From Exophiala sp. HKRS030 (taxonomy: Eukaryota; Ascomycota; Eurotiomycetes; Chaetothyriales; Herpotrichiellaceae), in the NCBI GenBank assembly GCA_023897205.1, contig JAHWDD010000007.1, forward strand, positions 3,038,001 to 3,102,000: a stretch of 64,000 nucleotides of DNA. Reading direction: 5' to 3'. The notes below the pieces were generated by a model, which did no database searches, was not told the origin of the DNA, and was given only the letters and a program-made list of their open reading frames with translations. Numbering within the stretch: position 1 is the first letter of the stretch; every line of letters starts with the position of its first letter. Both the position numbers and the translations under genes were made by a program. Below, in pieces: positions 41,306 to 51,448 of this stretch.

Positions 41306-42571
41306 ATGGCGCCTTCACCCACCATCCGCCGCTTGCTCAAAGAAACCGCCGAACTCTCCTCACCTTCATCGAACCCGAACCCTGCCTTCTTTGCCGCCCC
41401 CGTTTCTGAAGCTGACCTGCATGAATGGCACTTCACCTTGTTGGGCCCTCCGTCTCCTTCACCCTACGCCGGTGGCCTTTACCATGGCCGCATTACCCTA
41501 CCCACCACATATCCACTCAAGCCGCCTAATTTCCGCTTTCTCAACTCGAGCGGTCGCTTTGAAGTCAACCGGGAGATCTGTCTAAGCATCTCGGGCTTTC
41601 ACGAAGAGACATGGATGCCCGCCTGGGGCGTCCGTACCGCACTAACGGCTTTGCGATCCTTCATGGCCGAGCCTGGCACGGCAGGTCAGGTCGGTGGCCT
41701 GGAAGCGAGTAAGGAAGTCAGGATGAGACTGGCCAAGGAAAGTAGGGGCTGGCGATGTGAGGCCTGTAAGAAGAGCAACGAGGCCATCATGCGTGAGTGG
41801 TGGGACATCTGCCAAGAAGCTGGTGTTAATGTACAAGAGGAGGACTTAGGGTTGGACGCATTACCTGAAGGGATGAAAGTTGAAGCACGAGATCCCAAAG
41901 CCACTCAGAAGCAGCCCAGAGAAGAAACCGTAGCTCCTCGAGAGAACTCTCTCAAGACAGACCCTACCACGGACACAGTACGTCCAATCCCAGGAGGAAC
42001 CATGCTCCCACCACCGGTTCAGCAGGCTTCATCAAATACTCGTCCTCAGCAGCCTCCCCAAATCACTACAACCTCCAACAATAGCCGACCTCATTCTCAC
42101 ACACGGAATGCATCGTCAACCTCAGCACGCGCGCTGCGTGCCTCAATTCCGATAGTCTCGACTCCGACTGCTGAAGCAACCCAGGCCTCAGCTGAATCGT
42201 TCCTGACATCTTCGGAACTCGCCTCCCGCGGCAACACACCCGACCATCACCGCATAACAAACCTTCACTCTACACCTGTTGCCGCTGCCGCAGCAAATGC
42301 CACCATCAATGCCACGAACGCCGCGAATTCCTCAGCGAACACCCTGACGGGAACTACTACCTCAAGGTCCGCAATCGAGGCAGCCGCTCAACCTCTCCAA
42401 TTACTGCAAAACCGCGATCGTGATCGTCAGAGGGAAAATCAATCCCTCACTATCGATCGTGCCATTGCAGGCGTCTTTCTCGCCTTATGTTTGATGGTAC
42501 TCAAAAAGATCTTCTATCCCGCCGGCCCTGGTGGTGCCGGGAGAGATGATTTCTACCTACAACGTGAATGA
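41306..42571 (+). CDS. Ubiquitin-conjugating enzyme E2 J type (UBC6-like)
   Basis: 421 residues, one exon, from MAPSPTIRRLLKETAEL at 41306. The UBC fold holds EWHFTLLGPPSPSPYAGGLY, the proline-rich YPLKPPNFRFLN and the active-site region NREICLSISGFHEETWMPAWG. The catalytic Cys92 follows the N-x-x-I-C signature of the UBC6/UBE2J branch, and the W-x-P-A-W-G motif is typical of that branch. A long Thr/Ser/Ala-rich linker leads to a C-terminal hydrophobic anchor (AIAGVFLALCLMVLKKIFY), making it a tail-anchored ER protein. UBC6-type enzymes work with Doa10 and Hrd1 ligases in ER-associated degradation. The linker between fold and anchor is longer than in yeast Ubc6 (250 residues), closer to UBE2J1. 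Confidence 0.93.
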   Translation: MAPSPTIRRLLKETAELSSPSSNPNPAFFAAPVSEADLHEWHFTLLGPPSPSPYAGGLYHGRITLPTTYPLKPPNFRFLNSSGRFEVNREICLSISGFHEETWMPAWGVRTALTALRSFMAEPGTAGQVGGLEASKEVRMRLAKESRGWRCEACKKSNEAIMREWWDICQEAGVNVQEEDLGLDALPEGMKVEARDPKATQKQPREETVAPRENSLKTDPTTDTVRPIPGGTMLPPPVQQASSNTRPQQPPQITTTSNNSRPHSHTRNASSTSARALRASIPIVSTPTAEATQASAESFLTSSELASRGNTPDHHRITNLHSTPVAAAAANATINATNAANSSANTLTGTTTSRSAIEAAAQPLQLLQNRDRDRQRENQSLTIDRAIAGVFLALCLMVLKKIFYPAGPGGAGRDDFYLQRE

Positions 42572-43427
42572 AAGATGCGTTCATCGGACAATTACAACAC
42601 GAAAACTATGTGTTTGAGTACCATCGTCAAAGCAAAAGATGATCATGGAGTTCTGGCGAAAAGTTTCAAAAGAAGGACGTGAGCAAATCATGCCTCGAAA
42701 TGCTGGAATATGGAAACAGGAATATGAGAAAGAACTTATGATGTTTGAAGCTATGTCTGGGTTTGATGAAAGCAGTGATGCTGGGCGTGACACCTGAGCG
42801 TCCTCCATGTTCCGAGTGTTGATTTGAATATTTCACGAAGCGAGACCAGTCGGCACCACCCGTACGGACACATCTCTGTTTTTCACACATTAGAGACACG
42901 GGAGAACCAGCTCTCATAAGCTTCTCACTAAGGAGAGAGAGCGGTACTGGATAGATGAATAGATGGATTGATAGATATTGATTGGCAAATTGGCACAGCC
43001 CATAGAAGAGATCAAGTCCAGGGATAGCCATAAATAATCATTGATTTGAAACCCACTTTAAACCTCACTTGAATTGCCATGAATCTGTCCTGACTCCTTA
43101 CAATGCCCAAATCACCTAGCCCCCGTTGTCGTGTAGGCACCGGCGAAATGTGCTCGTTTGCTCTACTTTCATCTTCGTTATCCAATCCCGGTCGTCGAAA
43201 AGCCGGTTGTAAAGAGGCCGTTGCCACCTCGTCCCTGTGCGCACCCTAACGTCGTCCCTACACATAGCCTATGTATATCGCTACAGCCCGCTGGCCCCAC
43301 GCGTATTTTGCAACAGGTGCGGGTGGAAGAGTGGCTATCTCGCCGCCGAAATAGGCTTCCTTAGTCAACAGGGAGACAAAGAGAAGACGTGGGAGATGCT
43401 CTGTTCTGGTAAGCCCGTACTCCCCGT
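42572..43427. other. Convergent intergenic region (UBC6-like / PFA3-like)
   Basis: 3' flanks of two convergent genes. No other feature supported. Confidence 0.5.
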
Positions 43428-45194
43428 TCATCTCGTCCTGTGTCCACGATTCCTTCTGTTCCAGCCTCTTTCCGCGTCCTTGCGGTTCGTATACCCGACG
43501 TCCGAGTCGGAGTCGTCACTTTCGTCTTCGTCGCTGCTGACCTCGAATGTTTCGACTTCGCCTTGGCTCGTGGTGTCGAAGTCTCGACGCTGTCGGCGGC
43601 GGCCCCGTTCGAATCCGTTTTCTGTCGCGTCCGATCGATCGTGTTGTGGGAGTGTTTGCATGGACATGGCGCTGTTCGAGTACAAGTTTGGATTGTTCTC
43701 GTGTGTGTCATCGTACTGATGGTAGTGGCGGTGGTTGTCGGGATCATACTGGCGATCTTGTTCGTAGCTGAGATAACCTTCACCTCCGCCACGAAGGCCT
43801 ACGCTTCCTACGTGACCAAAGCTACCCTGACTTTCGGCCGCGGCTAATCTTCTTTGTCTCTCTCTGCTCACTTCTTGTTGTGCAGTCACCCATTTTGAAC
43901 TCACTTCCCATTTCCACCCGTCACCTGTGGTATTGCATATGGGAAGGGCCCAGAAAAGGGGGTTGGGACCAAGTAGATGTTTCAGATTTCTCCGCCAACC
44001 AAGGTCGAAGGCATTGGGTAATTTAGTGGTTTCTGTGTCATCGAGGTATTCATTGTATCTCTCACGCTCCCGATCTGCTTCAACCGTCGAGTACGTTCTA
44101 CGTAAAGCACGGATGGCTGGAGTATCGTTTGAGCTGCCAGTACGAGAGTCGTCTGTGTAGGTATTGGGGTGTCGAGGGTATGGAGGGTAGTCTTGAGTAG
44201 AGTTGTATCGACTAGGAACCGGAGACGCGTGTTCTTCTCCTTCTTCATATCGTGTTGCGCCAGGTACGGCGTTGGCGTGAAATTCGAGAATCTGTTCACC
44301 CGCACGTTGAAGACGTTCAGCGACACCTTCGGACTCTCTGCGCAGGTGACCAGTCTGTTGTTCTTGTCGATTCCGTTCGACGCGACTTCGCACACCGCTT
44401 AAGTATCTGGTCTTCTCCAGCTTCTCTATGGTAGTCTGTCCCTTTGCACAAAGGTAAATATGCCAGCCTGTAAAGCCGGTCAAAACAAGACCTATGATCC
44501 CGGCTATCACGGATAGCAGTATGACATTGACAGGAGCATATTCTTCAAGATACCCGCTTTTCTCGAATAATTCTTTCCACATCCACCAGGCCGAGTTGAA
44601 GAAACATGTCCAGCTGAACAAGGAGGTATATACGAGAAAGAGTACGAAGGCCTTATAGTTGTGTAATCCCAAGCACGTGGCGAGCCATGGGCAATGATGA
44701 TCCATTTTCAGGACACATCTTTTGCAGGTCGAACAATGGTGTGTTCGATCGGGTTTAGGAGTATGGCACTTCTTGCAGAATCGAGGGGCGCCAGTTGAAG
44801 AGACGGTGATGGTCTGGATGTCGTCGAGGTCGGGCCGTTGCTCGTTGGTCGGAAGGATGGAGTACGAACCCTTCTTCTTCCCCGTCGGTGATTGCATGGG
44901 AGATCCGGGATCCGTGAACACAGCCACGGTATATGAGATATTGCCCAGGGTATAGAACAGCATGCCCAACAGGGACACGCCTTGAATCCCCCACCATATG
45001 TTCTTGGATCCTGTGTCACCGAATCCTATTGTAGCCAAAACCCATACGGCCCATGTCGTTAGGCCATACACGAAGGCTAGTGGGAAATATGTTGCAACCA
45101 TACAACATCCTCGTTCACATTTTCTAGCACAGGACTTGAGCCGCCGGCGCGAAGGGGTAGGTGGGGGTGAGGGCGAGGGCGAATAGCTCGCCAT
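43428..45194 (-). CDS. PFA3: DHHC palmitoyltransferase, PFA3-like
   Basis: 588 residues, one exon. A short Ser/Pro-rich N-terminus is followed by Cys-rich CARKCERGCCMVATYFP, a first pair of membrane helices (about 30-85), and the DHHC cysteine-rich domain (RFCKKCHTPKPDRTHHCSTC, then CVLKMDHHCPWLATCLGLHN, the catalytic cysteine at about 165). A second helix pair follows, with a TTxE-like GQTTIEKLEKTRYLSG motif. The remaining ~300 residues are a hydrophilic, Arg/Asp/Gln-rich cytosolic tail with an acidic run near the end. Zinc-coordinating Cys/His residues are intact. Such enzymes attach palmitate to cysteines; PFA3 acylates the vacuolar protein Vac8, but the substrate here is inferred from family resemblance. 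Confidence 0.9.
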   Translation of the reverse strand: MASYSPSPSPPPTPSRRRLKSCARKCERGCCMVATYFPLAFVYGLTTWAVWVLATIGFGDTGSKNIWWGIQGVSLLGMLFYTLGNISYTVAVFTDPGSPMQSPTGKKKGSYSILPTNEQRPDLDDIQTITVSSTGAPRFCKKCHTPKPDRTHHCSTCKRCVLKMDHHCPWLATCLGLHNYKAFVLFLVYTSLFSWTCFFNSAWWMWKELFEKSGYLEEYAPVNVILLSVIAGIIGLVLTGFTGWHIYLCAKGQTTIEKLEKTRYLSGVRSRVERNRQEQQTGHLRRESEGVAERLQRAGEQILEFHANAVPGATRYEEGEEHASPVPSRYNSTQDYPPYPRHPNTYTDDSRTGSSNDTPAIRALRRTYSTVEADRERERYNEYLDDTETTKLPNAFDLGWRRNLKHLLGPNPLFWALPICNTTGDGWKWEVSSKWVTAQQEVSRERQRRLAAAESQGSFGHVGSVGLRGGGEGYLSYEQDRQYDPDNHRHYHQYDDTHENNPNLYSNSAMSMQTLPQHDRSDATENGFERGRRRQRRDFDTTSQGEVETFEVSSDEDESDDSDSDVGYTNRKDAERGWNRRNRGHRTR

Positions 45195-46014
45195 TTCGGT
45201 GAGTACGAGGGACTAAGAAGGAGCAGGCGTGAGTAGACGCCTAACGAGTACAAGGTTTTGAGGGAAGGTCATGTCGAGAGACGCTGTGTGACTGTGCTAA
45301 GGGAGGTCATCTGCGGCTTGTCGGTCGGTGATGATGAGAGAGTTGTTTTGGTGGAATAGAAGAGGATATGAGGGATTGTGTGGTGAATGTGCGGAAGACA
45401 GAGGTATTCCGACAAACCCGAGCAATAAGAATACAAGATGGTTGAAATAATTGATAGGATTTGTTTCAGTAACACTGATTGATTGTTGGCGACTTTGACA
45501 AACATGCAGCCTGATTCCCCGAGTCACAAAAGTGACGTTGCCCAGCGCCAGCCACACTCAGCCTTGCGCGTCCTCAGCTCTCAGGCCTCCTCAGGCGTCC
45601 CACCGAAATGATTCACAAGTTATTCATCGCAGCCCTTTGGCCCTCGAACCCCTTCTTCTCGTTCTTTGGCATTTTGAGCACTAGGAGACTTATCTAGAAC
45701 TCGACACGGTGGCAATAATCTCTGCCGATAACATGTAGTGATCTTGAAAGACTACTCCTCGAGTACTCCGCTGAACATCTCCAGATTGATGTGACGAACA
45801 GTGGACGGCTGCTCTTGAACGGCTTCAAATGAAGCGCTTTCATTTCGAAAGAGTGTATCTGGTCAGTCTAAAGACATAGACGTGCTAGTCTTCTCTAGTT
45901 CTCGTAGCTAAAAGAGTGTTATGTTGGGACTAAACCCACAACGAATACAGCATCCGCAGTCTTCCATCATCCTCCCATGACATCGAAATCTGTGACTTGG
46001 TTTTTATCGTGGTA
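45195..46014. other. Intergenic region between PFA3-like and the GNAT gene
   Basis: Holds the promoter of the PFA3-like gene and the 3' end of the GNAT gene. No other feature. Confidence 0.5.
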
Positions 46015-46863
46015 TTACTCGAGCTTCGAAGCGACCACGCTACCATTGTCCTCTTCTGTTGGAACCACAGGTTCTCGAACCATGACATCCATGCAGAGCT
46101 CCTTGCCCGCGGCTCGCTCCAAGTATATCTTCTTCTTCGGTTCAAAGCCCATCTTTCCATAGATGATGAGGTTGACGTCATGAGAACTCTCTAGATAACA
46201 TGGTAGTCCTTGGGTGTCGGCCTATCAAAAGTCAGTGGATGAGTTTTATCGCCGGGCAGAGAAGGAAGTACATACCAACCCAGTCACGTATTGAATGAGC
46301 TTCTTAGCATGGCCTCTGCCACGAGCTGCTGGTTTTGTGCCTACATAATTGAGATACCAGGAGGAATTGTCTCTCTCACCCAGGACTTCTAGCTTAGTGG
46401 TGGCTAAAAGGGGCAAAAACTCTTCGAAGAATCGAATTTTGCCCTCCTTGGAGAGCTTGTAATTCAACCTCCACATGCCAGACCTCAGGATGGTCCACCA
46501 GTCATCGATGTTCTTACCTGGTGGTAGCCAAAGAGCCACGCAGTCAAAGTCGCCTATGGTCAATACGAGACCTTGCAGACAATGTGCGTAGGTAACATAT
46601 TCAAGGGCATCTTGATGCAGAGCATACCGCTCCTCTTCGCTCAAGTGCATTCGATCAGGGGTGTCCACACAATACCTCACAATGTTGTCAGATACAAAGC
46701 TCTCTGCCAAACACGCAGCAGCTTGTTTATACTCATGTGGGGCCACGATGCGAACGCCATTGGGAAGAGGAGGTTGGACAACAGTGTCGAGAATTGGAGT
46801 GGGTTTCTCGTGGATCACGGTTGTGGCATCTAAGATGGGAATGACGGCACTGGGAAGAACCAT
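46015..46863 (-). CDS. GNAT-family N-acetyltransferase
   Basis: Two exons on the minus strand (46863-46276 and 46221-46015) give 264 residues. The intron is GTATGT...TTGATAG. Exon 1 contains CVALWLPPGKNIDDWW and the acetyl-CoA-binding WYLNYVGTKPAARGRGHAKKLIQYV (motif A, R-x-x-G-x-A/G). Splicing adds ADTQGLPCYLESS...NLIIYGKMGFEPKKKIYLER, the C-terminal strand pair typical of this GNAT subgroup (L-E-x-S, then YxKxGF). The family is the fungal class with a long N-terminal region often labelled GNAT domain protein; substrates may be small amines or toxins. Unspliced reading of exon 1 would end in an unrelated tail after TGL, so the intron is required. Confidence 0.88.
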
Positions 46864-49631
46864 ATTGAATACGTGTGGTATTTAGCAGCTTGTCTTGGTT
46901 TTAGTTTCGCTTGGGAACCTTGAAGTTGAATTTTAGTGCAAATGTCAAATATTGTTGGTCCACCTACTGTTTCGTTTGGTCCTTGATATTTATCCTCGAT
47001 CAATGGGTCTAGTAAGATCTCCAGTATGGACTGAAGATAACTGGGCTCTCGACACGGTGGCGTACCGAGATGGAAAGCGGAGAGATGAGAGGCAAGCACG
47101 TATATCAATCGACATCAGCCTTGAGACGGTCGTGGTTGTGATATGAAAGATAGGAAATGGAAAACAGGTGTGAGGCAAAGGACTGATTCCCTCTCAAGCG
47201 GCCTTTGTTACACTTGGACTGCAAGTATTGCTGGTGGTACGGGTAGACGTGTCTTTTGTGTCGATTAAGCAACAAGAAGATGCTGGAAGCTTGACAAATG
47301 GGTTGGTTTGCAACTTTGGTGTTATGTTGAGGAATCTGTCGATCGAGTAGACTGAAATAGTGGTGGTACGGATGGGGTTTCCAATGTTGATATCGTAGCA
47401 GGGCAAAAGTCGTTGTTTGGAGTCAAGGGAGGGAATGACGAAGCTTATCAACTTCTCTTACGCTTTTCTTGTATCTCTGCTCCTTTCATCCAACCTTTGT
47501 TAGGCTTACCACGGTGCCACAACAGGTCATAGGACGTCGAGTAAGGTGAAAGGCCAATCAGAAGTCGGGAGCCTGACCGAAGCAAAATGCCCCACGCTAT
47601 TGATGCATTTGCAGTGATTCGATCAACAGTGTTGACTCTCAATTCGCAGATCTCGACTCGGATGTTGGCGGCAGATTCCAGTGGTCCCCAATCGTTGACC
47701 TTTGGTGCAGAGACTCTCAGCAAAGTGAACGACGGCATCGTGGGCGTGCGAGGGGTCGACGGTCGAAACGCTTCTAATCTTCGCATGTGACTTCCCTATC
47801 TGGGTTAAGTGAGGCAAACACATGTGGGGCCCGGCGCAAGGCTCGTTGATTGGCTGGAATTGTGCCAGACGAACGACGACCGACAGAGACGACAAACACC
47901 AGACGAACAGGATGATGGCCACCAACATCCGACTTCCGTCTCCACGGTATGCAAGGGCCTTTCATAAAAGGGCCCCAGGAGCCCCGGCGGCTTCCGTCCA
48001 GTTTTGTTCACTGATGAAGCAATGTGACTGGAGACTCTCAGGTACTTCTCCATAATCTGTTCCTCCTGCATGCTTATCTCTGATGTGTTGATAGCAACCA
48101 CGTGCGCTCCACCCTTTGACCGCCATCACTAGCCCGAAGCTCCATATCAAAGTGGTTGGGCAACCAAGGGCTGGCATTAACAGCATAGGAAAATAAGTCC
48201 TACGCTTCAGTGATCTACCCTCACCTTCGATTGCATTTGAAAGGGAATTCATGTTGGGCCAAGAGATATCCCAACCTGGTTTATCCAGGAGCCACGATAT
48301 TCGTCTTCCCATGGAGACCTAGACTCCAATCATACACCATACTTATGTGCATATATGCTGACCTGTGCAGATTACATGTCTTCGAGAAATGCTCAATCCA
48401 CGTCTGCACAGAACCCCAACCAGCTGATTCTAACTCGAAATCCAGTTTCTCCATTGTGTTCGGAAAAGGCCATTCATTGTCTCTTGATTCTCTCTCTCTT
48501 CCTCGAGAGCTGCAATACTCACTGGTCGATAATCCCACGTCCTGTGAGCGAGGCGTCTGCTGCAGCCGCAGTAGCGTGGGTGATAGGTATGTCGGTCAAG
48601 GCAGTCTGTGGACGCAGTCTGGCCCTGGGCCAAACCCGAACCCACAGAGACATACATGCCAACCTGGTGGCTGTTTTGCAAGGGCTGGCCAATGGACTTG
48701 AGGATCAAGAGTCACGAGGGATTGATGGATGTATGAGCTGTCATAACGTCGTTGGCTGTCTTGGATGAAGCAGTTTGCCCTGCACATCGGTCCTTTTGGG
48801 CAAAGATCTTCTTTGGATCTGTCTCCTCCCTGGAAGGCTTGGGGTCAGGCAGGTCGTCGTCAGTGGCTATCTATGGTGAGCTTCCGGAGAGCACCTTTCC
48901 AAGAACACCTGCAAGCAGAAGCGGACATGTAGAATCATTCGCGTCAATCTCTGCGGGCATATTCCATCTACCATAATGACTGAGTGATTCGTGGGATCAG
49001 CTGCTCCAAGATCTCAGCACGGGAACCATGGGCAGATAGATATACCTGCCCATGGCCTAACCACAGCATCGTACCTACTGAGTAGTGATACGTCCGCAAT
49101 GCAGAAGTCATGCTTTTGACCAGATCGAGTGAGCTACATAAAACATCAATCTCTTGTATGGGAACCGTCGAAACTATGTATTCGGAGCCATGCAATTCAT
49201 ACTTCCAAAGCTCGCTCGTGTTCATCACGCCCATAATACCCCAAGGCTGCTCTAACTACTCTTCCCCGCATTTTCACCCCCTTATTTCCCCAAGCCTTGG
49301 CAAGTTGCCGATATCGGCAGATATACATCATGACATGGTTGTAAGGCGATACAATTACCACCGAGCAAGCCTCCGAAGTCGAACGGCGAATCCTGAGATA
49401 TATATTTCACATCATTGACTAGTGGGATCCATCAAAAAGCACAAAGTGATCGAGAAGACCGTGTGTGGTCCTGTCGCACCAAAACCCTACTCACTTACCA
49501 GCAGCAAAGAAGGGGAACTAATACTCAAAGCGAGTCAGCATACATCCAACACCACTTCTCCCGAGCCACTCGGCCCCGTCGTCCAAAAACACACAACAAG
49601 AAACCCCAAAAGAGGTCGTCGGCTCTCAAGG
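46864..49631. other. Divergent intergenic region (GNAT / methyltransferase)
   Basis: 2.8 kb between divergent genes. One weak spliced candidate on the minus strand (47322-47786) is given separately. Other open frames lack conserved motifs. Confidence 0.45.
47322..47786 (-). CDS. Possible small spliced hypothetical gene
   Basis: Exon 1 (47786-47510) is open from ATG and ends at a strong donor (GTAAGC). A 66-base intron ends at GATAAG, and exon 2 (47443-47322) continues in frame to a stop, with a Pro/Ser/Thr-rich tail. The total is 132 residues. The protein has no recognised domain, and overlapping open frames exist on the other strand. Splice signals and frame are the only support, so this may be chance. 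Confidence 0.25.
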
Positions 49632-50641
49632 ATGTCGTCAAGCAAGACCGAACAAGCGACATACTCGCACGGGCACCACAAATCGGTGGTCGAAGACCAC
49701 GCACGGCGCACGGCCAAAGACTCAGCGGCATTCCTGATCCCGCACATCAAGGCGACAGATTCAATCCTCGATCTCGGCTGTGGACCCGGCACGATCACGG
49801 CGGACCTGGCGGAGCTGGTGCCGCAGGGCAAGATCATCGGCGGCGACCCGGTCGAGTCGGTGCTGAAGCAGGCCGAGCAGTATGCGGCGTCGCGCGGCTT
49901 GACGAATGCGACGTTCGAGAAGATCGATGGCAATCAGCTCGCGTATCCGGATGATACGTTTGATGTCGTCACGTGCCACCAGGTCTTGCAGCATGTCAAG
50001 GACCCTGTCGGTGTGTTGAGGGAGATGAGGCGTGTCGCGAAACCCGGCGGGATTGTAGCTGCCAGGGAAGCGGATTACAAGGTATGTCATCACGTCTGTT
50101 TCTTTCTTGATAGACCATCTCCGCTCTATGCATGCCCACGAACCAAAAGACCTTTCGGTCCCTGTTTCTATGTTGATCTCGGTTCTCATCTACTCATTCT
50201 CCCCTCTCAAAGAACACGAATCGACTCCAGAAAAAAAATCACTAACAAGCCCCACAACAATAGACATTCGCATGGTACCCGGAGACAGCCGAGATAGCAC
50301 GATGGGCAGAGCTGTACCAACAAGTGGCGAAAGCCAACGGCGGCGAGCCCAATGCCGGACGGCACTGCCACGTGTGGGCGCGCGAGGCCGGGTTTTCGCC
50401 CGACGAGATCGAGGCCTCGTGGGACCATTGGCGCTACTCGGGCGAGAGAGTGCGGCAGTTTTCTCAGAGTTGGGCCGGGAGGATCTTGCAGCCGGGGTTT
50501 TTGCAAACTGCTGTGAGAGAGGGGTTCGCGACAGAGGATGAGATCAGGCATATCTCTGAGGGCTGGAAGACGTGGGGGGTTCATGAAGATGCGTTTCTTG
50601 CCATCCCTCACGGCCAGATTTTGTGTCGGAAATCAGCATGA
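49632..50641 (+). CDS. SAM-dependent methyltransferase (UbiE/Coq5-like)
   Basis: Two exons (49632-50081 and 50264-50641) give 275 residues. The start is the ATG at 49632 (MSSSKTEQATYSHGHH); the frame is open further upstream but has no other ATG. The class I methyltransferase fold carries motif I ILDLGCGPGTITADLAEL, an acidic GGDPVES motif, DVVTCHQVLQHV and an RVAKPGG post-motif. The intron GTATGT...CAATAG is removed between EADYK and TFAWYPETAEIARW. It looks like the fungal UbiE-like branch of small-molecule methyltransferases; the acceptor is unknown. The coding sequence is much richer in GC at third codon positions than most neighbours. Confidence 0.9.
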
Positions 50642-51448
50642 AACGTACTTAGCACGCAATTATTGATGGTGGACGACGGATACTGTAAGTACAAATTGTG
50701 TAAAGATGCTTTTATTATGCGACTGAATAAGGAAATTTCTGACATGGACAAGTACAGGTCCCATGGGGTTGTTGTGCCATATGCCATACCAACATGCCTA
50801 TATATCCTGTGTTTCTGTGCCAAGTACAAAACCAGAATCCTTGCAGACGTGTTCTTGATTGAAAATCCCAAGCACCCACCCACTACAGCCAATCAAGCGC
50901 CCATGCAGACTCTGCCAGTACTAGTATACACAGAAGGACATAAGCCTCCTACAATCGATTAACAAAAAGGCCGTCGCACAAGTAATTCCAATGATCGAAT
51001 AAGAGTTGAGAATAGAAACGTCATTATCTGGTATCTTCAGCCCCAAGTGTTTTGCACGAGCGGGCCTTCGACAAGGGTGTTTGGAGTCGTTAAGAGGATG
51101 AGAGTCGCCAGAATCTTTTATGAGTAAGCGCACAAGGTATAAAGTGAGAAGATTAGATTGTATATGGTCGTTATAAAGGTGGAGATGCTTGATAGGTCGT
51201 ATATGAGATGGTTGAGATTAGCGGCACCATGTATAGCCGCACATTGGTGCTATGGTCATATTGGGGTTGGACTTCGAAGTTCTTGGTTGCGGAGAGGATA
51301 GATGTGTGTTGGAAGCGACTTCCGGAGTGGTCGCAAGAGATTGGACAAAGGAGAGTGCTGAAATGACGCGATGCAAAACCCCGTTGACCCGTTTTCGCCA
51401 TGCAGAAAAAGAAATAAGATGTTGGAATGATCAACCGTGTTGATCAAA
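50642..51448. other. Convergent intergenic region (methyltransferase / transcription factor)
   Basis: 3' flanks of two convergent genes. No other feature supported. Confidence 0.5.

Noticed and set aside
49422..49631. 70-residue N-terminal extension of the methyltransferase
   Set aside because: No ATG in it (the frame starts at GTG), and the family normally begins near MSSSKTEQ.
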